Below, piece after piece: positions 1 through 10,275 of a stretch of DNA of 64,000 bases. The stretch covers positions 310,001 through 374,000 of the forward strand of contig NKYR01000015.1 of the NCBI GenBank assembly GCA_003184365.1, written 5' to 3'. A program made the position numbers and the translations under genes. The number at the start of each line of letters is the position of its first letter. The stretch's first letter is position 1. Under the pieces are notes generated by a model. The model did no database searches. It was not told where the DNA came from and saw only the letters and a list, made by a program, of their open reading frames with translations. This DNA comes from Evernia prunastri. Its lineage: Eukaryota > Ascomycota > Lecanoromycetes > Lecanorales > Parmeliaceae.

Positions 1-1
1 G

Positions 2-397
2 CGGCTATTATGGTACCTTGACGAGGTTGAATCGAGTTTGCGGAGTGAGGGTATTGACATCAACAAGGAGAGTGATGACGAAGGCAAAGAGCTTCTATCA
101 GTCCTTAAAAGGCTTCAAGGATTCAAGGAGAAGGTGGAATCATTAACATCGATAGTGACAGGCATGTTGAGCGTCCGTCAAGCAGATGAGTCCCAAAAGC
201 AAGCCAAATTAGTGTCAAGGCTCACGTTCGTCGCTCTCGTATTCATTCCTCTTTCATTTACGGCGAGCATCTTCAGCATGGGCGCAGACTTTCTCCCTGG
301 CAGCTCTCATTTCTGGGTTTACTTTGCAGCGGCGGTGCCTATGACCTTCGTCATTCTTGCTCTTGCCTGGTTGTTGCGAGGACAAACGTGGATATAG
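2..397 (+). CDS. CorA-like Mg2+/metal transporter, C-terminal part
   Basis: The gene enters from before the window; the frame is open from base 2 to a TAG at 395-397, about 131 residues. The first half is charged and helical, as in the long stalk helix of CorA proteins. Two hydrophobic segments follow (about residues 77-96 and 105-125), separated by a short loop, and the protein ends shortly after. This two-helix C-terminal hairpin is the CorA family signature (PF01544-type). The GMN motif that normally closes the first helix is not seen; the sequence there reads FSMGADF, as is common in the divergent fungal CorA-like proteins that sit beside HET and NLR genes. The likely role is a divalent-cation channel or a membrane protein of similar fold. 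Family call fairly sure, substrate unknown. Confidence 0.72.
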   Translation, partial: RLLWYLDEVESSLRSEGIDINKESDDEGKELLSVLKRLQGFKEKVESLTSIVTGMLSVRQADESQKQAKLVSRLTFVALVFIPLSFTASIFSMGADFLPGSSHFWVYFAAAVPMTFVILALAWLLRGQTWI

Positions 398-1436
398 ATA
401 TCGTAACCACCAACCATGTCTCCCCTTACAAGCCTGAAATGCTTCCGTGGCAGCGTACTACGTCAATATCGACGCGCCAATGTGTATGTATACTCCTTTT
501 TGCAGAACCTCTTGCGGAGGTTCCGAAAGGCCTCGGAAGAATTTTGTTTGTTGGCCGGGGTGAAAAAGTCGGCAAAATATCAAAGATCCTCTTACATATC
601 GGACATAACCCCTGGATTTATAGCCAGGATGTGTGAGACTGGAAAGGGTCTTTGCCAAGCAGATTGCCCGCCCCTTCTATTGAAAAAGTTCTTGTCACGA
701 TGCGTGGCCTATCATTGTCGATGAGATTTTCAAGCGTCCCATTGTCTAATGGCCGCCTATGAAAACGGGCATAGGGGTAGCCCGACGTGCATAGACGCTG
801 TACAATAGAGTAGTATGCCGAACCTGGGATGCGCATTGACCCGGGTACAGGGTCTACTCTAAGGCCGAAGAGGATATTTTAATCGATGTAGGGGTCACAT
901 TAGATAGAGTACTTGTTTATACCTTGGGTAGAACATAGAGCCTAGAAGCTTCACACTTCGGGGGGAAGGTCGGCAGCGGGAGAGCTTACGGCCAGCAGCT
1001 ATCACACTCACATGGGGAGCTAGCAACAAGGCTGCAAGACGGAATTTAAGGGGGCTGCACCAACCCGATGTGAGAAGATCCTGTATGCGGAAACACAGAT
1101 TAGGAAGCAACGCCTGTACTAATAGGAGAAAACTACTGCTCTCTTCTGCGGACAGCTATTTTCTATTTTGGCTTGGAAGTTGATACGCTATATCTAGGGT
1201 CGCGTTTACGCTTGGGTCTGGAGGAAGGGTGCCCCGCCTCAATAGTAGGTAGTCTTCGGCTTTGGTTCGACGCTAAGTAACAGCGAGTCTTACGGAGACC
1301 ACTCTTACGTTCATGGAGCATTGTAGGAGGCCATAGCGAGAGGCTATGGCGCCAACACGTGTCAGAGTTTGCCTAGTGCTTTCCATGCATTCCATGCATA
1401 TTCCGTCATTGTTGCATTCATGCAGCTAGCCACTCC
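398..1436. other. Intergenic, no gene seen
   Basis: About 1 kb without a convincing open frame on either strand. The short open stretches have no start context, no introns that extend them and no recognisable domain. A small run of tgcatt/ccatgcat repeats sits near 1385-1425. Confidence 0.6.
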
Positions 1437-2417
1437 ATGTCCCCATTGGCCATAAATTTGGCTGATGGCCCCATAGCTAGATTCAATATGCACTTTCTAT
1501 CACGACTGCTGTGCCCCGCCGGAAACACGAATCATTTCGCATCATCCGTCCATTCAGTGACTCGGTGTATAGTCGCTCATCTGTCCCCCTTCGATAGAGT
1601 TATCCCAAACCTAAAACAACACCATCATCCCGACCTAGACAAACTAGCCAACACTCCGTCAATGCTCTCCAACCGAGTCGACCCTAAACCCATCCATAGG
1701 AACGACGACGACGACGACGACGACGACGACACTACCGACACAATCATCACACCCCCCGAAACCGTCGCCACCGACCTCCTGGACGACCACGACCCATTGG
1801 CCNACCTAAAACAACACCATCATCCCGACCTAGACAAACTAGCCAACACTCCGTCAATGCTCTCCAACCGAGTCGACCCTAAACCCATCCATAGGAACGA
1901 CGACGACGACGACGACGACGACACTACCGACACAATCATCACACCCCCCGAAACCGTCGCCACCGACCTCCTGGACGACCACGACCCATTGGCCGGCGCC
2001 GGAGCTCACCCCAACTTGGTCCCCTGGCCCGACTCCACCTACATCATCCGCTCCGTCCCTTCCGGGCACGTGCTCACGTTACACGATGGGCAGATCGCGC
2101 TGAGCCCTCCGGGCGGTCCTGGCTCCATCCACTGGGCGTGCGTGGAAACCAAAGGCTGGCTCGGCTTCCGGAACACCGTCTCCGGTAAACTCCTGGGCCA
2201 CGATAAGGAGGGGAGACTGTGCTGCTTGGCCGACCGGCATCTCGGGTGGGAGCGCTTCTGCGTTAGGATGAGGCCGCAGGGTGGCTGCGTCATGCTCATG
2301 ACGCATTGGGAGGGGATTTGGCACGTGGGGATCAAGGTGGAGCGAGGCGTGGGGAAGCTGGCGAAGATTGGAGAGGGGGGGGCTGGTGGGATGACTTGGG
2401 AGTTTGTGAGGGTTTAG
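1437..2417 (+). CDS. Beta-trefoil (fascin/ricin-B-like) hypothetical protein
   Basis: A single-exon frame of 326 residues as assembled. The C-terminal 140 residues look like a compact beta-trefoil: YIIRSVPSGHVLTL, then W-containing strands (WACVETKGWLGF, NTVSGKLLGHDKEGRL, WERFCVRM) and a final WEFVRV. Fungal proteins with this layout are small cytosolic trefoils of unknown role. The N-terminal half is Asp/His/Pro-rich and contains a poly-Asp run. A 191-194 bp segment occurs twice around a single N at 1803, so about 65 residues are probably duplicated by the assembly and the true protein is nearer 261 residues. The start is uncertain: 1437 is the first ATG, but a later one at 1662 would skip a poorly protein-like leader. 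No neighbour helps assign a function. Confidence 0.6.
   Translation: MSPLAINLADGPIARFNMHFLSRLLCPAGNTNHFASSVHSVTRCIVAHLSPFDRVIPNLKQHHHPDLDKLANTPSMLSNRVDPKPIHRNDDDDDDDDDTTDTIITPPETVATDLLDDHDPLAXLKQHHHPDLDKLANTPSMLSNRVDPKPIHRNDDDDDDDDTTDTIITPPETVATDLLDDHDPLAGAGAHPNLVPWPDSTYIIRSVPSGHVLTLHDGQIALSPPGGPGSIHWACVETKGWLGFRNTVSGKLLGHDKEGRLCCLADRHLGWERFCVRMRPQGGCVMLMTHWEGIWHVGIKVERGVGKLAKIGEGGAGGMTWEFVRV
1609..1994. repeat. Direct repeat around a 1-bp gap, probable assembly artefact
   Basis: Copy 1 is 1609-1802 and copy 2 is 1804-1994, with a single N at 1803 between them. The two copies are the same except that the GAC (Asp) microsatellite has 9 units in copy 1 and 8 in copy 2. Two contig ends that overlap but differ by one microsatellite unit would give exactly this picture. 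Confidence 0.85.
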
Positions 2418-3188
2418 GGTTCTAGGTGAACGCTCGAGCTGTCGAATGGTTGTACTTCGTCAGGGTTTTCGACATACGGAGAGTTCTATTTCATTAACCG
2501 ATGTGAGGATTCGGTGTAACGAACTCCCTCGGGACTGTAACCTTATGAGAGACAGCTCACCTCAGTTTGTGGAGGATCTTGTATGGCGTATTACCCTGGC
2601 ACGTATGCCTCCGGTGAACGGAGGAACCTCGTGTAGCGTACTCGTTGTGAAATATGCTCGCTTAGCAAAGGTAGAGATCCTTCTTCAGGATTCAATGGAA
2701 AACCTCCTTCCGAAATCTCGTCTTCTTTTCTCCTCCTCGGTCACGAAGTCTTGCTGATGATAAGGACCATGTTGTAGGACCATCCATTTCAAATGTCCGG
2801 TAGTGAGTGGCACCAAACAGACTACCATGCGTCTATGTAAGATCGTAATGAGGGATAGCTGAGGGGGGAGCACGTAAGACTCCTTCCTCTTGACCATCAC
2901 TGTTTTTCTATCGAGAGGCTAAGTTGTAGACTTCAATTGAGGCTAGGCGGCCTCAGAAGAGAGGGGGCAGAGGCGAGGCCGAGACAGTAGTGGTACTATG
3001 AATCCCATATAATCGTACCTAAACGGAATTGATATTTTGTAAAAATACTACAATTGCCGAGGTTTCTAAAGAGGCTAGATCGTAATTAATTATAGCTCGA
3101 TTACATTACAGTGTCGTTAGCATCTAAAAAATCGTCATCTTCTAAATTCGCAGTGATATTATTTACAGAGCTTAGTTTGTACTCTGAC
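2418..3188. other. Intergenic, no gene seen
   Basis: No frame here has domain content or introns that would extend it. The last 150 bp before the HET gene is AT-rich. Confidence 0.55.
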
Positions 3189-5003
3189 ATGGAATCGAAC
3201 CACAGTCACTTCCCCGAGCAAGAGAGCTCATCTAGGCAGACCAGTGATCTGCTGCGAGCGTATCGTTCGGTCTACGAGCAATTGCCTCTGAACCAATCAC
3301 AGACGCGGGTTCTCCGTCTACATCATCGGCTCTCAAGCAGATCCGCAAGCGTCTTGGGGAAGTCCTTCTTTGGGTGGATGCCATCTGTACGCGTTTGGGC
3401 GACACAGATTGATGCTCGGTTTCTGATCTCTCGAGCAGCTATCAACCAGATAGACATCCCAGAACGTAATCAGCAGATTCTACTCATGAGAAGTATATAT
3501 TCCAAAGCCGAGCGAGTTATCGGCTGGCTTGGACAAGATGAGAATGGCGGCGGCCAAGCTCTCAAGACCCTTGGAAATCTTCTCGGAAACACAATACGGT
3601 ATCCTGAGGATCTCGAGTGGGTTCGAAATATACCAGAGCTCCTTAGGATGGACAAAACATTCACTACGGACGGTGGCATGAAATATCAATCTAATGACAT
3701 GCTAGAAGAAATGGTGCTTTTGCTCAAGCGCCCTTTTTGGGCAAGAATCTGGATAATCCAAGAATTGGTGCTTCCTTTAAAAGTGAGACTACTGTGTGGC
3801 GAGGATTTCACTGATATGCCTGAGACAGAGTCATTCAGCAAGACCGTTAACAAGCTGAGCACATTACCTTCTAACCGTCCCGAATCTGTGCCACTTCCTA
3901 TACTCATGAGATTGACTGAATGTTTCTCCAGGCTCCGTTTGGTAGTAGAGCTCCGGTCTCGGCATCTGCATCGCGAGCGTCAAGCCAATCGCACTTGGAA
4001 CGGGACATCTGGGTTCATACATGCACGCCCATTGCTGGAATTCCACAAAACATCAGATCCCCGAGACCACGTTTACGGACTTTTGGGCTTGATCGACTTG
4101 GACATCGTACCAGATTACGGTGAAGATGTGACAGTTGCTGACGTCTACCTTGAAGTGGCTCGGCATTGCCTCAACATAGAGCCTATAGACATCCTATCAC
4201 TTGCAGGCACAAGGATCGGGTCAGACTCTTTGGCATATCTTGACTTGCCTTCTTGGGTGCCAGATTGGAGATTGCCACCTCCGGCAACGACCCGGCTTCA
4301 AAGATATCCCCAATCTCATGCATTCCCGTCCAAGGGCGGGCTCAAAATGCAGGTCATCGACCATGGACGGCTGCGAGGGTCTGCAGTCGTGTGGGACACG
4401 GTCTCCAGAACGGAGCAAAAATCTGGCTGGGACTTGAAAGAGTGGGACTTGGCCGAAAATATTGATATTGAGAAGCCTGGCGATTGGGCTTACCCGTCCG
4501 GCATCACCCGCTTCCAAGCCATCGTTATACTCTGGCTTGGAGGATACGATGTATCAAAAGCAAGCAACTTTGAACTACAGCTGGATGGGGAGTCGTTCAG
4601 GTCCTACGAATTCATCCTCTTCGCCATTCTTGCTAAACCGTGGGCCAATAAACACGGTCTGCAGGGGAAAGTCAAGCTGAAAAATCTTATAGTCGGACGG
4701 AACGTGTCAACGCCAGTACCCACTCCTCATCGGGATTCCTACGTAGCACGATCCAGGCAGTTGCGATACGGCATGAGGTGTTTCCATACCGAACGAGGAT
4801 ACATCGGCTTGGGGCCTTTGACCACAGAGGTTGGAGACCTCGTTTGCGTCCTGAAAGGGCACAGGTCTCCTGTTCTCCTTCGGAGACGGCGCTCGCGCTA
4901 TCTGTTTGTCGGCGATTGCGACGTGGTAGGGATTATGAATGGGGAAGTTTTGGAAGCGATCAAGCGCGGTGAAGCAGAAATAACCGAGATTGAAATCACG
5001 TGA
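3189..5003 (+). pseudogene. HET-domain (heterokaryon incompatibility) gene with N-terminal deletion
   Basis: Fungal HET-domain proteins (PF06985) trigger cell death when unlike mycelia fuse. Most of the domain is present: LLWVDAI, an INQ motif with ERNQQ, then MRSIYSKAERVIGWLG, the DPRDHVYGLLGL block, PDYGEDVTV and the C-terminal RGYIGLGP...GDLVCVLKG...VGIMNGEVLEA tail. LLWVDAI lies in frame 2 (about 3326-3386) and joins INQ only by removing a normal 52-nt intron, 3387-3438 (GTACGC...CAG). The upstream start (YEQLP...TRVLRLH) is in frame 0. Between it and ALKQIRK the usual 75-80 residues, with the YEALSYVWG motif, are missing and the frame changes. Frame 0 stays open straight through the unspliced intron from ATG 3189, so a 604-residue product without the core motifs could still be made. 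It lies beside an NLR gene. Confidence 0.8.
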
Positions 5004-5438
5004 ATGGGTCCTCCTAATTTGGACTGTGGAAGATTTGGTAGATTTGTTACTTTGTACGTGTCAGGAACAGCATCCTAACACTAGGACGCGTGAACCCTTG
5101 CTCCTACGCTGTACGCTTGAGACAGCACTACATGGTGTTCCTTGAACGAGATGGTGCTTGAAGGAAGACAGATCGCTTAATCCGCTGTGCCAGTAAAGCG
5201 CACTTTGAAGCGAGACTCGAACACCCCATACAATTCCCTCGGTATCGGTACCAATGTCTCTGGGAGATCGAGCCGTGTCAGTCCGCTTCGAGGATCTGCC
5301 ACTGCCCACCCTCCGCCTCGAGCCGCACATTCCGACGTTTTGCCCGGTCCTCCATCGACAACGGGTGCGTCATGCCACCAACGTCTTTCCGCGTTTAGGA
5401 GCTCAGACTTCTATATGGACTGCCAACAGTGAAGACTT

Positions 5439-6150
5439 TCAGGCGGGGATCTTGCCCCGCCGGCTGAGGTGGATTGTCAAGAGGAGGAAAATCAACGACA
5501 AGACCAACGTGGCGATGGGGACGATCATCCAAGCCCACTGTATCTGGATGTATACCTCGAAGGAGCTGGATGTTCCGGATGCTGTGGCGGGCAGGTCTGA
5601 GGTGGTGCGTAGCCTGGGAAAGCCATTAGCGTCGACAGGTGGGACGATGGAATGTCAGGAAGTGCGTACGCATTCGTCATGCTGAGGGCAAGGATGTCGA
5701 GCAGTTTTGATAGGCCTTGGATGCCGGCATGGTCATTGTAGATGCTCGCCGCGATCATTCTCACGTTGTCCAGTTCAGTGGTGTTCCCCCCACCATCGGG
5801 CGTCGAAGCTGCGGATCTCATTGATGCGGTACCGGTAAATACCTGATAGGCGAGGAAATCGTTGAACGACACGACGTTTAGTTGACTCATCCAAAAGAGA
5901 ACAGATTGACCGAACAGAGAGCTCCACAGGAACGTCTTCGATAATTAGAACAGCTCAGGTTTACTTACGACAGCAACTCTTTGAGGTCAATCGGGTGAAA
6001 AGCATAATATAAATGGATTGGTAGGGCTGAGAGACCACAACTGTCGTTGAAGGGAAATGCAGTTGATGGGAATGAACGCAAAGGCGTCTGCGCTGGTTTG
6101 TGACTGCCTAACAGTGAGATATCATGAAAACAAACGAGGTGAATCTGCAC
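5439..6150 (-). pseudogene. Decayed multi-exon fungal membrane protein, C-terminal part
   Basis: Three exons fit together: 6150-5969, 5921-5670 and 5613-5439. The introns are 5968-5922 (GTAAGT...GAG, 47 nt) and 5669-5614 (GTACGC...CAG, 56 nt). The exon at 6150 follows a good acceptor (TTCTTTCTGCAG), so earlier exons existed; none with a start is recognisable up to 6.4 kb. The C-terminal part has FEVYIQIQWAWMIVP, then a strong membrane helix and RRGKIPA. This is the same layout as the C-terminus of the DUF3176 protein at 42-44 kb (IYVSVKWQWLALP, membrane helix, then TAWKS). The Trp expected after KIPA is a TGA stop at 5439-5441, with KSSLLAV still readable behind it. I read this as a pseudogene; the exact family is uncertain. 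Confidence 0.6.
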
Positions 6151-6401
6151 CTGCAGAAAGAATAACCAAGCAGCTCAGTAACAGTTTTCCACTCCGCTTA
6201 CTACCTTTTTAGTCAAATACTACGAGTAAAACCCATCAAGATGATAGCCTGACAATCTTGGGTGCTGGAAAATTTTCTCGTAGGGCTACCATTCAGCAGA
6301 AAATCAACTGCCTCGACAACGGTCTTATGTTTCGCTGGCTTGGAAGAGCACCATGGGGACCCTGCGCTTGTCTCGATGACATTGTCGCCGTGTAAAGCCA
6401 A

Positions 6402-7170
6402 GATAGGTGTGGTTGCGTGGCTATTGTAGTCCTCCTACGTCAGTGACTATCTCCTTGCAAAATAGAATATGATTATCTACGAAGAGAGGAAGCTTCCTGC
6501 AGGAGGCCCACGTACTCTAGGCTATGTATGACTTAACTGCTGGAGACTTCGGCTGCTCCTTCCAACTGTCGCCGCCCCCCCTCCCCCCATCCCTCACCGC
6601 TGTCCTACTCTCTCCAAGACTAGATTCTGCCACTCACTGTCCCAGGCCTCAATCTTACCCTGCTTTGTTTGTCGGGGTAATACGTTCACTCAGAGATTTT
6701 GCGCTTTAGATAGCGACGGCATGGCTCAATCTGAACTCAACTCGGATGCGGATTTTCAAGCATTTTCTCTTGTTTCCAACTAGAAGCACCGTCTTGGATC
6801 AAGAATCAAATCGATGGTTTTTTCTAATACGCTAACTGAGAGGTAGAGTAAGTCATAGCGCGCGGCTCGCGGCCGCCCTAAAGGGAAGATTTTTAGGCTT
6901 CCCTGAATCCCTGCTAACCTAACTTACGGGACTACGTTCCGACTTCCGAGAGTATGCCCACCTCCGTATTGAGACGATAATGGTTAGTATGTTATAATAG
7001 TCGTATTTTACATATTTGACCGCGCAAGGTAGCTGACATCGTCTTCTCACTGTTCTAGCACAGTGTGCGCATTCTAGGGTTCGCCCGTAAGGAAATAGAC
7101 AGACTCCTGGATATGTGTTTTGGATCGAACATAGCAGCATTGTCTTTTGTATCGTCTTGATCAGGGAGTA
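6402..7170. other. Intergenic, upstream region of the NLR gene
   Basis: No supported gene. The stretch presumably contains the NLR promoter; I see no confident regulatory motif. Confidence 0.5.
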
Positions 7171-10100
7171 ATGCCTTTCAAGGAACTTCTTCAGAAACTG
7201 AACAAGGGCTTATCTACGCGGCGACCGGACACAAAAGCGTCGAATGAGGTGATCTCTTCGACATCTTTCAGATATCCATACTTACTAGTAAATCTCCTAT
7301 AGGATTGTGTAGGCGGAGACAGCAGGATTGCCGAGTCTGGTGACGCAGACTCAGAAAACTATGGCTTACATACTTTGAGTGAGACACTATCTTTTACGGA
7401 AGCCGAATCTGTGTACGCGGTAGACGTTGTTTTCGTGCATGGGCTCAACGGGCACTGGAAGCGAACATGGAGTCACAAGAATGGTACTTTCTGGCCAAGA
7501 GACTTGCTGCCTCATGCCCTGCCGGGTGCGCGCGTATTTTCGTATGGATACCCATCCCAAATTTTTGCCAATAAGTCCGTTGCTGGATTACGTGACTTTG
7601 CCAAACATCTCCTGGATGATTTAGGAATGCAACGAACTGAATCTGTGAGTAGCGGCTGCCAGCTGGAATCTGAAGCATTTCGAGCTTACAACAACAGCCT
7701 CGTCCTATCATATATGTGTGCCACAGTCTGGGGGGAATCGTAGTCAAACAGGTATCGTGTTCTTGGAGATTTCTGATTGATTTGCTGCTGATAGAGATCA
7801 GGCCTTGATTACAGCTCATAAGCGGAATGACTTCAGAGATACATGGTCGGCAAGCAAAGCTGTTATCTTCATGGGTACGCCTCATCGTGGAAGCTCTTAT
7901 GCAACCTTCGGGAAAACCTTGAGCGATATTGCGAACGTTGCTTTGCATATGTCCTTTGCTCATCGCCTTACTGGAGGTGTCAAAAAATCCCTCATTGAGA
8001 CTCTTGCTCAAGAAAGTGGCGAACTACAAAGTATCTCCGAAGACTTCTATCTCATGGTGCAAGAGTCTGCCCTCCATATCATTAGTCTATACGAGACAGA
8101 GGCACATCCTCTTACCAACAGGACAGTATGTAATATCGCCTCAAGTAGACAAGTGGATACCACGAGCATCTGGGAAGGGAACTGATCAAATCCTACACCG
8201 TAGATCGTTGGAAAGTCTTCAGCAGTCCTGGGGTTGCGTGTCGAAAGGGACTTCCCTCTGTATCTCAATCATCAAGATCTTTGTCGATTCTCCGGGCCAC
8301 AAGATGCCAACTACACCAAAGTCCTCGACCTCATCAAATCTGAGGCGTCCAAGGAGCCGAGCGAGGGGAAGACAGCAACTTCTAGCCTCTGCACTGACCA
8401 CTGTAAGTGATACGCCCTGCCATTCGTCACTTCCCACAAAATTTAAAGCTCGCAGCATACAGTGAGACTGAGAAGGTGTGCGCCTCACTTCTCAACACTA
8501 TCGACGTTGCAGACTATCAATCGAGAATTGACTCAAAAGTGGAAGGAACATTGGAATGGGTCTTACAAAGACCTCAGTTCAACGAATGGGCTTCGAACTC
8601 AAATTCGAGACTTCTTTGGGTGACTGGATATGTAGGATGTGGCAAAACTGTGCTAGCTTCGTTCATCTGGCGGTATCTGAACGAGCAGCACCCCCGAGCT
8701 TTGGTATGCAGGTTCTTTTGTGACGAGAAGATTGAAGAATACCACGACCCACGCGTTCTACTCAGGAGTCTGATCTTTCAAATGGTCGATAAACGAAGAC
8801 GACTATGGCGCATTGTGAAGAAGGCTTCGGACGCAGGTGGTCTCCATATTTTCAGCCAGTTTGACGCTCTCTGGAACCTCTTCGTACAGCTTGCCCGTAC
8901 CGAGACCAAGTACCCTATAACGATAACCATTGATGCCATCGACGAATTCAAGCAAGATGCCCAGTACAGAGTAGTCACCTGCATACTTCAACTCTTGTCA
9001 CTTGGAAGTATAGTATCGGTCAAATTCTTCATCACCGGCAGGCCGAACGCCGAGGGCGAGATTGATCTTAGGGCCTACCCGGGGCAAATACTTCACCTCT
9101 TACTCGAGGACAGCAAAGACGAGATCGACAGCGATATCAGATTTGTCATCCGACACCGACTGGAGCGAATGGTGAGAAGAAGCGCCTGCAGCCCACTTGT
9201 GCGCGATACTCTGGAAAAAATGCTCGTTGCCAAAGCCGATCAAACGTTTCTATGGATCAAATTTGTTCTATCGTTGCTCGAAAAACGACGGCTTCTACTT
9301 CTATCAGATGCTGAAAGGATAGTAACTCTTCTTCCTATGACTCTGGCATCTCTATACAGGCATCTGCTGTCGTCTATACCCGAAGACGACCAAATTATGG
9401 CAGCGAAGATGTTACGTCTGTTGGCTGTCTGTGACAGACCCTTGACGGGCGAGGAGATCGCCCTCATGTTGACTATCACACCAGAGCACCGTTCAACATC
9501 ATCACTGACGACCGACCACTTGCAACTCGGTCCTGAATCCGTACAAGCAGTACTTGGAGATCTCGTGCGAATAAATGGTTCGCATGTTGAACTAGTCCAT
9601 CAATCATTAAAGGACTACCTCACAACCCTTTCAAGTGGATTCCAGGATACGTTGGCTATCCGTTTTGGGGTCGATCGAGCACGGGACAAAATAATAGCCT
9701 TTCAGGCCTGTTCGATGTACCTTTGCCTCGAAGAATTCCAACAAAACATCTATACAACACTGGACTCTCGCGAAGATGTCGATACGGATGACGAAGAAAA
9801 GACTTCCAGCTGTTCGGACTCGCTCTATGGGCTGAGTCTCTTGGATGAGCCAATGTTCAAAGACGACTTTTTTACTGATGAGTTCACATGGGCTGCGGTC
9901 AATGCCAAATACCAATTATTTGATTACGCAGCATTGCACTGGGCAGTGGACTTTTCTACTTGCGATAAGACAGCCACAGCGCAGGACAATACAATGGCTC
10001 TTTCGCTATGTGAAACTGGTACCCCCCAGCTTACAAATTGGTTCCACTACTACTGGTATAAACAAACACCTTTTGAAGCTGTCCCTACTGTGATAGACAG

Positions 10101-10275
10101 GCTCATGGTGGTGTCGTACTTCGGCCATGCAAGCAATCTTTCCTATCTGCTGCACCAGCCCGATCCCATCGAGCCGGAATCATCATCGCGCGCTCTGTAC
10201 TGGGCGGCTAGGCAGGGCCACTGCGCCTGCGTCATTTTGCTGCTTCACCAACCGGGCTGTGATCCCCAGTCGTGA
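7171..10275 (+). CDS. NLR-like protein: alpha/beta hydrolase + NACHT + ankyrin start, cut by TGA
   Basis: Six exons fit without frame breaks: 7171-7248, 7303-7644, 7698-7751, 7802-8125, 8204-8402 and 8456-10275 (938 residues). The N-terminal domain is a serine hydrolase of the DUF676/lipase type: VFVHGLNGHW, the nucleophile elbow CHSLGG, then MGTPHRGS. A linker (SSAVLGL...LCRFSG) leads to a NACHT NTPase with P-loop GYVGCGKT (exon 6), Walker B ITIDAIDE, an ITGRPN sensor-like strand and the CDRPLTGEEIALML winged-helix region. Ankyrin repeats begin near ALYWAARQGH. The frame then meets TGA at 10273-10275, although the same frame continues through further ankyrin repeats to 11400. Such proteins act in fungal non-self recognition and cell death. 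The damaged HET gene lies just upstream. The intact protein would be about 1313 residues. Confidence 0.85.

Noticed and set aside
3189..3205. Perfect B-box-like match (reverse complement of GGAATCGAACC) suggesting a tRNA
   Set aside because: No A box, no acceptor stem or anticodon arm around it; it is inside the HET reading frame.
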